A DNA stretch of 44,798 bases from JAIFWV01 sp964580495. Its GTDB lineage: Bacteria; Patescibacteriota; Doudnabacteria; UBA920; O2-02-FULL-48-8. Below the pieces are notes generated by a model that ran no database searches, was not told where the DNA came from, and saw nothing but the letters and a program-made list of their open reading frames with translations. Positions 16,746 through 24,240 of this stretch are shown piece after piece (position 1 is the first letter of the stretch; each line of letters begins with the position of its first letter). The translations under genes were made by a program, and so were the position numbers. The stretch covers positions 1 to 44,798 of the forward strand of contig CAZOKE010000006.1 in NCBI GenBank assembly GCA_964580495.1, read 5' to 3'.

Positions 16746-16774
16746 TTGACAAAATCCCAAAAAAGGAGTATAAT
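16746..16774 (+). promoter_or_regulatory. Consensus promoter of the microprotein cassette
   Basis: TTGACA (16746-16751), 17 bases, TATAAT (16769-16774): a perfect sigma70 consensus. The spacer AAATCCCAAAAAAGGAG is nearly identical to that of the promoter at 26940, and the start-site region ATAACTGTGTGCG is also shared. A leader hairpin, ATTGCAA/TTGCAAT (16801-16818), follows before the GGAGG site. Confidence 0.85.
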
Positions 16775-16851
16775 TTATAACTGTGTGCGATTTGCTTCAT
16801 ATTGCAATTCTTTGCAATAATTAAGATAACGAAACTTCACGGAGGGATTAA

Positions 16852-17016
16852 ATGGACGAGCAGGATTGCATCCAACCGCAGCTGGAATTGCTGTTTACAA
16901 ACGGACAAGTCGAGCGCAGCGAAAGCAGCCCGGTTTCCGAGTCCGATCTTGGCCAAGACCATCCTGTTTTGGTCGTTCGCGTTGCGAACGAAATGATGGA
17001 GGAAACGGCGTGTTAA
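16852..17016 (+). CDS. Acidic microprotein, 54 residues (cassette gene)
   Basis: Starts at the ATG at 16852, six bases after GGAGG. The product is acidic (many E and D, net negative), opens MDEQDCIQPQLELLF and ends NEMMEETAC; Cys occurs at positions 6 and 54. No family or membrane segment is recognised. Its last bases hold a second GGAGG (ATGGAGGAAACG) that serves the next gene, whose GTG start overlaps this stop codon. The strong promoter, leader hairpin and paired SD sites indicate real, well-expressed small genes. Confidence 0.65.
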   Translation: MDEQDCIQPQLELLFTNGQVERSESSPVSESDLGQDHPVLVVRVANEMMEETAC

Positions 17017-17120
17017 AAGATCTGTTGATTTACGGCGCCGTACTGATTGCGATCGTCGGCGGAATCGCGGGCGGGCTGCTGTACGCCATGCAGAGCGCCT
17101 CTCCCAAAAGCATGGGCTAA
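17010..17120 (+). CDS. Single-pass membrane microprotein, 36 residues (cassette gene)
   Basis: Starts at the GTG at 17010, seven bases after the GGAGG inside the previous gene; GTG and that gene's TAA overlap within GTGTTAA, so translation is coupled. After MLKDLL there is one hydrophobic segment of about 20 residues with a Gly-rich face (AVLIAIVGGIAGGLLYAM), then a short polar tail. This looks like a small membrane peptide. It might partner the acidic microprotein encoded just before it; toxin-like, regulatory and structural roles are all open. Confidence 0.6.
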   Translation: MLKDLLIYGAVLIAIVGGIAGGLLYAMQSASPKSMG

Positions 17121-17146
17121 CCACTGCCCTGCCAACCAACCACTAG

Positions 17147-17187
17147 AAAACCGCACCGAGCAAATTTGAGTGCGGTTTTTCTTTTTG
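17147..17187 (+). terminator. Terminator of the microprotein cassette
   Basis: AAAACCGCAC (17147-17156) pairs with GTGCGGTTTT, followed by TTCTTTTTGC. The tail TTTTCTTTTTGC recurs in the terminators at 18550 and 27868. Confidence 0.85.
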
Positions 17188-17207
17188 CTTAAATTTAATT
17201 CTCAAAT

Positions 17208-17678
17208 TCAATTTAAAAGTGCGATCGAATAAAGCATATAAGTTATAAAACTGACCCAGGCAAAATATGGCAGCAATAATACTGCTGCGGATTTTTTCTG
17301 CGGATAAATATATATGATCAAACCAATGATGCTCACATCCAGCAAAATCGCCACAGCCACTGCCGGCCCAAACAGCTGCTGCACCAGAAAAATATAAGGC
17401 AAGGTCACGGTCAGGGCCACGTTTATGGCAAACAGAGCCATGATGATGACTCGATTGGGAATTTGCGGAAATGAATTCCAAACAAGGAGCGCTGCAATTG
17501 TAACTAAAATGTGGTTTACATTCCAAATAAATGCAAAAAACATCCTGCTGGGCATGAGCTCCGGGAGTTTAAGGAAAGGGTACCAATCCATGAGAGGCGC
17601 TCTGGACATGGATATGCTCAAATACATAGCCAAAATTGTAACGACAGGAATTATGACGTAGTTTGGTTTAAGTTTCAT
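17208..17678 (-). CDS. tspO: TspO/MBR family membrane protein (copy 2)
   Basis: 156 residues with five hydrophobic segments, the exact size and topology of TspO. The pattern WYPFLKLPELMPSRMFFAFIWNVNHIL follows the family's WY-L--P---P----W---Y signature, but Pro-Pro is Pro-Ser and the final Tyr of that block is His. TspO proteins bind porphyrins and other hydrophobic ligands; their physiological role in bacteria is debated. It follows its paralogue with no spacer and shares the opening MKLKPNY and the ending LYSIA-LN. It appears to be the more diverged copy of a tandem duplication. Confidence 0.82.
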   Translation of the reverse strand: MKLKPNYVIIPVVTILAMYLSISMSRAPLMDWYPFLKLPELMPSRMFFAFIWNVNHILVTIAALLVWNSFPQIPNRVIIMALFAINVALTVTLPYIFLVQQLFGPAVAVAILLDVSIIGLIIYIYPQKKSAAVLLLPYFAWVSFITYMLYSIALLN

Positions 17679-18149
17679 TTAGTTTAAGTTTGCAATTGAA
17701 TACATCAAGTAAACAGCAAAACTAACCCAAGCAAAATAGGGCAGCAGCAAGAATGCTGCCAATTTTTGTTTGGGATAAATCATTATTATCAAAATCAGCA
17801 CGGAAATGTCCAAAACGATGCTTTCGAACACGGAAGCTCCAAACAAGTGCAGGCCAAAAAATAAATAACACCAGTATGCATTGAGAAAGCCATTCACCAA
17901 GAATGCAACAGCAAGCCAAATTTTATAAGAATTAGTGTTTGGTTGGTTCCAAACCAGCAAAGCCGATGCTGCGGTTAGAATATATATTATGGTCCAAGCC
18001 AAAGCAAATACATATCCCGGGGGCGTGAAAGCCGGCAGCCTTAGATATGGGTACCACGTAACAATCGCGCCGGAATTGAAGTATATCCCCACTGCCGCGC
18101 TAATAATGATAAGTGCCGGGATTATAATGTAGTTTGGTTTCAATTTCAT
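17679..18149 (-). CDS. tspO: TspO/MBR family membrane protein (copy 1)
   Basis: 156 residues, five membrane segments. TWYPYLRLPAFTPPGYVFALAWTIIYIL keeps the TspO signature fully: WY, Leu, Pro, Pro-Pro, the W of helix 2 and the terminal Tyr. In known TspO proteins these residues line the ligand pocket. A TATAAT at 18197-18192 could be the -10 of its promoter. It is the first gene of a two-gene tandem array with the copy at 17208. The presence of TspO in a bacterium with no visible haem pathway in this window is notable. Confidence 0.88.
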   Translation of the reverse strand: MKLKPNYIIIPALIIISAAVGIYFNSGAIVTWYPYLRLPAFTPPGYVFALAWTIIYILTAASALLVWNQPNTNSYKIWLAVAFLVNGFLNAYWCYLFFGLHLFGASVFESIVLDISVLILIIMIYPKQKLAAFLLLPYFAWVSFAVYLMYSIANLN

Positions 18150-18296
18150 GGTATTCTAACGCGAGCTATTAAATTTATCAATTTTCTGCAAATTATATAC
18201 CGGATACTCACCTTTTGGACTAAAGCACTGTATTTTTATCCAGAAAGCCTTCAAATTAAGGTTTTGGAGCTTACAAACATATCACAAAGATAGGTA

Positions 18297-18325
18297 TTGA
18301 CTTATTGCTGGCGATAGAGTAAACT
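18297..18325 (+). promoter_or_regulatory. Promoter of the Cys-rich cassette gene
   Basis: TTGACT (18297-18302), 17 bases, TAAACT (18320-18325), followed by ATACAACTGTGTGG, close to the ATAACTGTGTGCG start-site sequence of the cassettes at 16746 and 26940. The leader to the ATG at 18361 is about 30 bases. Confidence 0.7.
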
Positions 18326-18360
18326 ATACAACTGTGTGGTACAACTTTGCTGGAGGATTA

Positions 18361-18567
18361 ATGGTCGTAAGTTTGATGCAAGTTTCGAAAGAAACGGCAC
18401 TCAACGCAGTCTGCCGGGGGTATTGCCGCGCATGCGAGCATTTGCAAAAGCTCGTGGCAACAAGGCGCCATCCCGGACTTTGGATGAACCCAGTCTACAA
18501 GGTCGTCGGCTGCGAAGAATGCTGTATCACCGGCTCCAAGCTGGACCCCCGAGCACCCGCTTCATAG
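18361..18567 (+). CDS. Cys-rich small protein, 68 residues (cassette gene)
   Basis: Starts at the ATG at 18361, four bases after GGAGG. Six or so Cys are arranged as CxxxCxxC (about 18-25) and CxxCC (about 51-55), separated by a basic helix (KLVATRRHPG). This suggests a small zinc-ribbon or metal-binding fold, possibly nucleic-acid binding. No family is recognised. The stop codon lies inside the terminator hairpin at 18550. It faces away from the tspO genes and has its own promoter. Confidence 0.65.
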   Translation: MVVSLMQVSKETALNAVCRGYCRACEHLQKLVATRRHPGLWMNPVYKVVGCEECCITGSKLDPRAPAS

Positions 18568-18586
18568 GTGCTCGGTTTTCTTTTTG
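18550..18586 (+). terminator. Terminator of the Cys-rich gene
   Basis: CGAGCACC (18550-18557) pairs with GGTGCTCG (18567-18574), followed by GTTTTCTTTTTGC. The stem contains the last codons and the stop of the gene. Confidence 0.85.
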
Positions 18587-18587
18587 C

Positions 18588-18616
18588 AAAAAATCTCCGC
18601 AACTAACCGGAGATTT
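18588..18616 (-). terminator. Terminator of greA
   Basis: On the minus strand AAATCTCCG pairs with CGGAGATTT and runs into T residues, 10 bases after the greA stop codon. Confidence 0.7.
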
Positions 18617-18625
18617 AAGAAAAAT

Positions 18626-19087
18626 TTATTCAATGGCGGCTATGACGTATTCCGTATTGCCGGCCGGAGTTTGAACAGAGATTTTGTCGCCGACTTTGCT
18701 TCCGAGCAAGGATTTGCCGACTAGTGATTCGTTTGAGATTTTACCGGCTGCTGGATTGGCTTCGTTTGAGCCGACAATGGTGTACTTGGATTCCTTGCCG
18801 CCTACCTTAACCGTGACTGTTGAGCCGATCGAGACCATGTTGTGATTGCCGTTATGCGCGATGATCTGCGCATTTTTGATCATTTCTTCAATTTCCTGAA
18901 TCCGCCCTTCCACCATGGCCTGCTCTTCTTTGGCTTGGGCATAGTCGGCGTTTTCTGAAAGGTCGCCGTGCGACACCGCTTCCTGTATCCGTTCTATAAC
19001 TTCCTTGCGGCGCTCATCTTTGAGCAATTTCAACTCTTCTTGCAATTTTTTCAACCCTTCGGCTGTCAGTAAAACTTGTTTTGACAT
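18626..19087 (-). CDS. greA: Transcription elongation factor GreA
   Basis: 153 residues, the usual length. The N-terminal coiled coil (about 1-75) carries the acidic tip (SENADYAQAKEEQ, with DLSENADY conserved), which reaches into the RNA polymerase secondary channel. The C-terminal globular domain (about 80-153) ends with GDKISVQTPAGNTEYVIAAIE. GreA stimulates cleavage of backtracked RNA. A TAAAAT lies 5 bases before the ATG, so the mRNA may be leaderless, but no good -35 box is visible. Confidence 0.95.
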   Translation of the reverse strand: MSKQVLLTAEGLKKLQEELKLLKDERRKEVIERIQEAVSHGDLSENADYAQAKEEQAMVEGRIQEIEEMIKNAQIIAHNGNHNMVSIGSTVTVKVGGKESKYTIVGSNEANPAAGKISNESLVGKSLLGSKVGDKISVQTPAGNTEYVIAAIE

Positions 19088-19131
19088 CTAAATTTTATCC
19101 TTGCTTTAGAAGCGATACTAATCAACGAATT

Positions 19132-19176
19132 CATCCGAATTCTACGATTTGGGTCAACCATTTGTAGATTCGGATG
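19132..19176. repeat. Inverted repeat upstream of greA
   Basis: CATCCGAATTCTAC (19132-19145) pairs with GTAGATTCGGATG (19164-19176) with one bulged base. A further GGTCAA/TTGACC pairing overlaps it, so two alternative folds exist. It lies in the 198-base spacer between the transporter's terminator and greA and may be part of the greA control region. No function is known. Confidence 0.5.
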
Positions 19177-19213
19177 ATCATTTGACCATTCGGATCGCGA
19201 TTATCTTAATAAA

Positions 19214-19244
19214 TAAACCCGAGGCATAAACCAATTCGGGTGAC
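19214..19244 (-). terminator. Terminator of the NRAMP-type transporter gene
   Basis: On the minus strand ACCCGA pairs with TCGGGT and is followed by TTATTTATT. The stem is short, so this is a moderate call. Confidence 0.5.
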
Positions 19245-19285
19245 TTACGACAAAAGTTTAACCTTAAAACATAACCTTGTCAATC

Positions 19286-20590
19286 CTAGCGAAATAGCGA
19301 GTAAAACATGCCCAGAGAAACAGTGGCCATAACCGCAAAAGTTATCCAGAGCATTGTGTAAGACAGCTTGCCACCGGTGTATTGATTCATGATTTTTGAG
19401 TTGGAATTAATGCGAGCTATGACAAACAGCAGCGGTACCGCCACAACTCCATTGACCACGGCCGTAAAAACCAGGGCCCGGATTGGATTAATTCCAAAAA
19501 AATTCATAAGCAGGCCGATAAAAGTCGAAACAATTATGATGCCATAAAAACCTTTGGCCTGTTTAAATTTTTTCGACAACCCTTCTTTCCATCCAAATGC
19601 TTCGGAAAGCGCATAAGCAGAAGACCCGGCCAGCACCGGGATCCCCAAAAGGCCCAAACCGATAATTCCTACTGCAAATAAATCCTTGGCAATCTGTCCC
19701 GAGTTGGGAAAAGATTTGACTAACGGCTCCAAAGCTTTGGCCGCGTCAGCGGCAGTGTTGATATTTGTCATGCCATGGGCAAACAATACCGAAGCCGTGG
19801 TGATGATGATAAACCATTGTGCCAACTCCGATGCCAGCATGCCGACAAACGTGTCCCATTGCATGCGGCCGACTCGCTCTGGCATTGTTTTTCCAATTTT
19901 TGAGACGCTTTCATGGCCCGCATGCTCTTCTTCCACTTCTTCCGAAGCCTGCCAGAAAAAACAATAAGGCGTGATGGTGGTGCCAAACACGCCTACGGCG
20001 ATAAACAAATAATCAAAACTAAATTTAAGATGCGGGATAAATGTATAATGCAAAATCTCTGCCCACGGTTCATGGATTATAAATGCCGTGACAGGATAAG
20101 CCAGCAGAGTTAGCGCCAGCCATTTGAGGAACCGGGCATATTTGCGGTAACTGATGAACACCTCGAGCAGCACTATTAAAAAAGTAAAAGCAATTGCATA
20201 AAACACGTAAGGCAAATCCACTACCAGTTTGCTGGCAGCGGCTATGGCTCCGATGTCTGCGCCAATGTTGATGGTGTTGGCAATCAAAACCAACAACACG
20301 ACTGCCACCATAATCTTTTTGGAGTAGAAATTTTTGACCACGCCAACCAATCCCTTGCGGGTCACCAACCCGATTCTGGCAGAAGCTTCCTGTACTGCCA
20401 CAAGCAGCGGAAATTGGTACAGCGCTGACCACAAAAATCCGAAGCCGAATTGCGCTCCGGTTTGGGAATAAGTGGCAATTCCCGAGGGATCATCGTCAGC
20501 CGCACCGGTTATCAAACCTGGGCCTAAACGGCGCCAAAACTCGCGGATTTTGATGCCAATTTCGTTTTTATTGTGTTTCCCTGCTGCCAT
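19286..20590 (-). CDS. NRAMP (SLC11) superfamily divalent metal transporter, non-canonical type
   Basis: 434 residues, about 11 membrane segments. GPGLITGAADDDPSGIATYSQ (about 23-43) is helix 1: the canonical NRAMP metal motif DPGN reads DPSG (34-37). In helix 6 the canonical MPH reads TPY (207-209, within TTITPYCFFWQ). These changes define a separate branch related to the NRAMP-type magnesium transporters, so manganese or iron should not be assumed. The loop after helix 6 is rich in Glu and His. The gene has its own promoter (TTGCCC, 17, TAGAAT at 20634-20606) and stands alone. Confidence 0.85.
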   Translation of the reverse strand: MAAGKHNKNEIGIKIREFWRRLGPGLITGAADDDPSGIATYSQTGAQFGFGFLWSALYQFPLLVAVQEASARIGLVTRKGLVGVVKNFYSKKIMVAVVLLVLIANTINIGADIGAIAAASKLVVDLPYVFYAIAFTFLIVLLEVFISYRKYARFLKWLALTLLAYPVTAFIIHEPWAEILHYTFIPHLKFSFDYLFIAVGVFGTTITPYCFFWQASEEVEEEHAGHESVSKIGKTMPERVGRMQWDTFVGMLASELAQWFIIITTASVLFAHGMTNINTAADAAKALEPLVKSFPNSGQIAKDLFAVGIIGLGLLGIPVLAGSSAYALSEAFGWKEGLSKKFKQAKGFYGIIIVSTFIGLLMNFFGINPIRALVFTAVVNGVVAVPLLFVIARINSNSKIMNQYTGGKLSYTMLWITFAVMATVSLGMFYSLFR

Positions 20591-20605
20591 AATAGCCTTT
20601 GAACC

Positions 20606-20634
20606 ATTCTATCTTAGTCTCGACAAAAGGGCAA
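20606..20634 (-). promoter_or_regulatory. Promoter of the NRAMP-type transporter
   Basis: On the minus strand TTGCCC (20634-20629), 17 bases, TAGAAT (20611-20606), ending 15 bases before the ATG at 20590. Confidence 0.5.
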
Positions 20635-20683
20635 AAAATAAATAACTTTCTCCTTTACCTTTCTCAAAAATAATTTTAAGTGA

Positions 20684-20800
20684 GGGCAGCCGCTTTTTGG
20701 GGCACTCGGCAACTTAATCAGAAATTGTCGTGTGAGTGAAAATCCACTTTGAAGTATATTTAAATTGCGGATTTTCACGTCATCCAAAAAGCGGCTGCCC
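20684..20800. repeat. Structured inverted-repeat element E2
   Basis: The outer arms GGGCAGCCGCTTTTTGG and CCAAAAAGCGGCTGCCC pair perfectly over 17 bases. Their ends, GAGGGCAGCCGCTT and AAGCGGCTGCCCGA, are identical to those of E1, including the facing GA/GA. Two internal hairpins (CACTC...GAGTG and GTGAAAATCC...GGATTTTCAC) make a three-way shape, but the junction sequence of E1 and E3 is not conserved. It lies 13 bases after the mrdA stop codon. Confidence 0.7.
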
Positions 20801-20813
20801 GAACGCTACAAAA

Positions 20814-22739
20814 TTATTTTTTCCACCTATTTGCCGCGAACCAGTTCATGACATCTTTCGTGACCGGAACTGAATACGTTCCGCCCTCGCCTGCTCCTTC
20901 CACCAAAACAGTCAAAGCTATCTGCGGGTCATCTGACGGCGCAAAGGAAGTAAACCACGCATGTGTGCGGGTTAAATCTTTGGGATCAAACTGGGCTGAA
21001 CCGGTTTTTCCGGAAATCGGCATGGGTACTGATTGCAAGCTTCGTGCCGTACCTTGTGTAACTGTCTGCCTCATGCCGTCTTGCACGACTTTGATCCATT
21101 TGGGGTCAAATTGTCCTTGGGACAAGACATGGGGCTGCATTTGCTTGATGGCCTTGCCGTCTTTATCCAAAACCGAATCCAAAATGTAAGGCTGGTAAAC
21201 CGTGCCGCCGTTGGCGATTGTCGCAGTCCACGAATTCATTTGCAGCGGGGTGACCAGCATAAATCCCTGGCCGATGGAATAATGATATGTATCTCCGAGG
21301 TACCATTGCTCGCCGACATTTTTCTGCTTCCACGATGGGTCCGGAGCCAATCCGTTTTTTTCTCCCGGCAAATCTATCCCCAGAGCTGATCCGACATGGA
21401 ATTTCCTAAACCATTCCGCGATTCTGTCCGGTCCCAAACCCGCGATATTGGTCCCGGCCCGGCCGCCGCCCAAAGTATAAAAATAAATATCCGAAGAGCG
21501 CGCTATTGCGCTGTAAACATTCATAATCCCCAAGCCGCTGTGCTCATAGCCGTAAAAAGTAAAATTTCCGACTCGGATCACGCCGTCATCTTTAATTTGA
21601 GTTTCGGGTGTGATTACGCCTTCCGAAAGCCCGGCCATAGCCATCATGGGCTTTACTGTGGAGCCCGGGGGATATTGGCCGGCTATGACGCGGTTTAGCA
21701 GCGGATGGTCTTTGTTGTTGATGAGTGCTGAATAATCGGTTTGGCTGATGCCCTGGGCAAATAAATTGTTGTCAAAAGACGGAAAACTGACCAAAGCCAA
21801 AACCTTGCCAGTCTTGGGATCGGTCGCAACAGCTGCGCCCTTGGTCATATTGTGGCTGTCCAAAACTTTTTTGAGGCTGTCGTAAATAACCTTCTGCAGA
21901 TCATAATCAATGTTAAGCTTGATATTTTCTCCCGGGCTGGATGGCACTTCAGCCAGAGTTTTTTTGTAATTGCCCTGGGCGTCGATCTCTATCTGCCGCT
22001 GGCCGACTATGCCCCGCAAATAATTTTCGTATTCAATTTCTAAACCCGTCTTGCCGATATAATCATTGAGCATGTAGCCTTGGTCCGGATGGGAGTCCAA
22101 TTCGTCTTGGGTAATTTTGCCGGTATAGCCGACCACATGGCTAAATACCTCGGGGTCTTTATAATCCCGGATGGGATTGTCCAAAACATCGAAGCCTGGA
22201 AACTCGCTGGCGCGCGACAGCAAAATCAAAGCCTGGTCTTTGGGGATGTTCTGGACCAGCATCAAGTTTTGGTAAGACTTTTTGTCGGCGGCTAAAATCG
22301 TGGAAGCCAGTTCCGATTTATCTTTGCCCAAAATGGTTGCGACTTGGCTTAAGTCCGCGTCCAAGATTTGTCGATCCTTGGGCAAATCCGCAGGCACAAT
22401 ATCCAGCTCAAAGCTTGGCAGGTTGCCGGCAATGGTTTTGCCGTTTGCATCCAAGATCAGGCCGCGCGGGGCAAAAGTGGGGGTGGACCGTAATTTGTTG
22501 CCTTCTGCCAGCGCTTTGTATTCAGCCCCGTGCATTGACTGCAAGAAATACAATCGTCCGACCAAAATTACAAAAGGAAGCAGCATCAGAAAAGCCAAAA
22601 AGCGCACGCCCAAATTGTCCCGCTCGTCATCTATGACTGTCGGCTCTTCTGTCTTGTCGATATAGATCTCCTCGAAACTTAGGTCCTTGCCAAAGGACAT
22701 TTTCCGTTTGAGATAATTTTTTGTTTCAAATGGATCCAA
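20814..22739 (-). CDS. mrdA: Penicillin-binding protein 2 (elongasome transpeptidase)
   Basis: 641 residues. One membrane segment (about 45-65), a pedestal domain containing RGLILDANGKTIAGN, then the transpeptidase: SxxK as S360-TVK, SxN as SSD (415-417) and KTG (578-580). It crosslinks peptidoglycan during side-wall growth. It is the last gene of mreB-mreC-mreD-mrdA, separated from mreD by 130 bases filled with two REP-like repeats. The third residue of the SxN triad is Asp, a known variation in PBP2 proteins. Confidence 0.95.
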   Translation of the reverse strand: MDPFETKNYLKRKMSFGKDLSFEEIYIDKTEEPTVIDDERDNLGVRFLAFLMLLPFVILVGRLYFLQSMHGAEYKALAEGNKLRSTPTFAPRGLILDANGKTIAGNLPSFELDIVPADLPKDRQILDADLSQVATILGKDKSELASTILAADKKSYQNLMLVQNIPKDQALILLSRASEFPGFDVLDNPIRDYKDPEVFSHVVGYTGKITQDELDSHPDQGYMLNDYIGKTGLEIEYENYLRGIVGQRQIEIDAQGNYKKTLAEVPSSPGENIKLNIDYDLQKVIYDSLKKVLDSHNMTKGAAVATDPKTGKVLALVSFPSFDNNLFAQGISQTDYSALINNKDHPLLNRVIAGQYPPGSTVKPMMAMAGLSEGVITPETQIKDDGVIRVGNFTFYGYEHSGLGIMNVYSAIARSSDIYFYTLGGGRAGTNIAGLGPDRIAEWFRKFHVGSALGIDLPGEKNGLAPDPSWKQKNVGEQWYLGDTYHYSIGQGFMLVTPLQMNSWTATIANGGTVYQPYILDSVLDKDGKAIKQMQPHVLSQGQFDPKWIKVVQDGMRQTVTQGTARSLQSVPMPISGKTGSAQFDPKDLTRTHAWFTSFAPSDDPQIALTVLVEGAGEGGTYSVPVTKDVMNWFAANRWKK

Positions 22740-22755
22740 TTGATTTTCTTCCTTA

Positions 22756-22866
22756 TAGATCTCCCTCTCCCTCTGGGAGAGGAGCCGGGGTGAGGGTGTT
22801 TATAACCTTCCTGTCATTCTCCCACTCAGGGGGAGATGCCTTGCGAAGCGAGACAGAGAGGGTGAA
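22756..22866. repeat. Two REP-like palindromic repeats between mreD and mrdA
   Basis: The first copy (22756-22800) has CCCTCTGGGAG-type hairpin arms followed by CCGGGGTGAGGGTG. The second (22813-22866) has TCTCCCACTCAGGGGGAGA and then GCGAAGCGAGACAGAGAGGG. They fill the gap inside an otherwise tight operon. Confidence 0.65.
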
Positions 22867-22869
22867 GTT

Positions 22870-23376
22870 TTATCTAGCAAACACGAGTTTCCGGACCAAA
22901 ACTGAATAAAGCCAGTAAATCGGGTAAAAGAAAATCAAATTAACAGCCAAATCTTTAAGCAGCTTGCTGCCCAAAAAATATTTCCAGTCAACAGCCGAAT
23001 CCAAATTCATTGCGGCAAAAACCCTGTTGGTTGCGATAAACACCGCGGTAAAAACAATCGTATTCAACACCACCAAAGCCGTGAGGATCAAACCCGAGTG
23101 TTCTTTGGGCACGAAGCGATGAATGAAGACATATGTAAATCCAGAAACCGCCAACATGCACAATAACATCGTCCCATCGACTGTACCGGAAGCGAAGTCC
23201 AAAAATAATCCGCCGCAGACTGCGACAAATAAACTCAAACCGAGATCGGAACTCAGGATCGTCACGACTAAAAATAAAAGCAGCAAATTTCCCGAAGCCA
23301 AATGAAAACTCCCAAAAACCGCGTTTTGGATCACCAACAGCAAAAATAAAGCTGATGCGGAAATTAAATACCTCAC
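22870..23376 (-). CDS. mreD: Rod shape-determining protein MreD
   Basis: 168 residues with about five or six membrane segments, typical of MreD, including the conserved start of helices around LDFASGTVDGTMLL. MreD is an integral membrane part of the elongasome that links MreC, RodA and PBP2. Its ATG overlaps the mreC stop by 4 bases. Sequence conservation in the family is low, so the call leans on size, topology and operon position. Confidence 0.85.
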   Translation of the reverse strand: MRYLISASALFLLLVIQNAVFGSFHLASGNLLLLFLVVTILSSDLGLSLFVAVCGGLFLDFASGTVDGTMLLCMLAVSGFTYVFIHRFVPKEHSGLILTALVVLNTIVFTAVFIATNRVFAAMNLDSAVDWKYFLGSKLLKDLAVNLIFFYPIYWLYSVLVRKLVFAR

Positions 23377-24176
23377 GGCTTTACGACAAACAAAAATTTA
23401 AGGTTACGCAAATCTGAAGAAGGCGAGACAAAAGCTTTTTGGAATAAATCCGAAGACGCGGATTTGATCGAATCAATCTGTCCGATGAGAATTCCTTTGG
23501 GGAAATCGCCGGAGAGTCCGCTCGTCACCACCATGTCCTGGTTTTTTATAATTTCGCTTTGGCTTACCAGGTCAAACGACAGCGCAAGGCCATGTTCGCC
23601 GTGGACCAGCCCTTTGGCGCCTGAATCCGTAACTTGCGCATTGACCAAAATCGAAGGGTCTGTAATCAAGGTTGCCTCGGAGGAATTCGAATAAACTTTG
23701 GTAATTTTCGCCACCAATATTCCGGGAGCCACCACCACGGCGCTGTTTTCCGTAACTCCTTGGTTTGAGCCTTTGTCCAAACTTATGATTTGGCTAAAGC
23801 CTGTCGGATCCGAGCCCATAACCTCTACCGGCAGCAAATTCAAATCTGATTGCTGTTTGAAATCCAAAGACCGCCTCAGAGCCAAATTCTCGTCTTTACT
23901 GGCCTGGAGACGGGCGTTTTCAAATGACAGTTCATTAATTTTTTGCTGGAGCTGGGCGTTTTCAGATACCAAATCGCGGATGGTGAACAAGGTTTGGAAA
24001 TATTCTTTGCCGGAGCTTATCGGAGTCGAAATTACACTCGAAGAATAACCATAGACTCGGAAAAAGCCATCTTTGATAAGCCCGAGCCAGCCCTTGGCAT
24101 CCATTATCACCACCAACGCCACCAGCACGAAAATCGAAAAACTTATCCGGAAACCTTTGGTGTAGATGAATCTCAT
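23373..24176 (-). CDS. mreC: Rod shape-determining protein MreC
   Basis: 267 residues. One N-terminal membrane segment (about 9-27), a coiled coil (about 60-98, with LVSENAQLQQKINELSFENA), then the double beta-barrel domain with VEVMGSDPTGFSQIISLDKG and GLVHGEHG. MreC organises the elongasome outside the membrane. It follows mreB after a 64-base spacer holding a palindrome and overlaps mreD. Confidence 0.93.
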   Translation of the reverse strand: MRFIYTKGFRISFSIFVLVALVVIMDAKGWLGLIKDGFFRVYGYSSSVISTPISSGKEYFQTLFTIRDLVSENAQLQQKINELSFENARLQASKDENLALRRSLDFKQQSDLNLLPVEVMGSDPTGFSQIISLDKGSNQGVTENSAVVVAPGILVAKITKVYSNSSEATLITDPSILVNAQVTDSGAKGLVHGEHGLALSFDLVSQSEIIKNQDMVVTSGLSGDFPKGILIGQIDSIKSASSDLFQKAFVSPSSDLRNLKFLFVVKP

Positions 24177-24183
24177 AGAAAAT

Positions 24184-24238
24184 CATGTATCATGTAACAT
24201 GTATCAGGGCTGTGTTACATGATACATGGTACATGTCC
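24184..24238. repeat. Palindromic spacer repeat between mreB and mreC
   Basis: TATCATGTAAC pairs with GTTACATGATA about a 15-base centre, with extra ATGTATCATG units around it. It fills the spacer in the mre operon. No T run follows, so it is unlikely to be a terminator. Confidence 0.6.
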
Positions 24239-24240
24239 TC

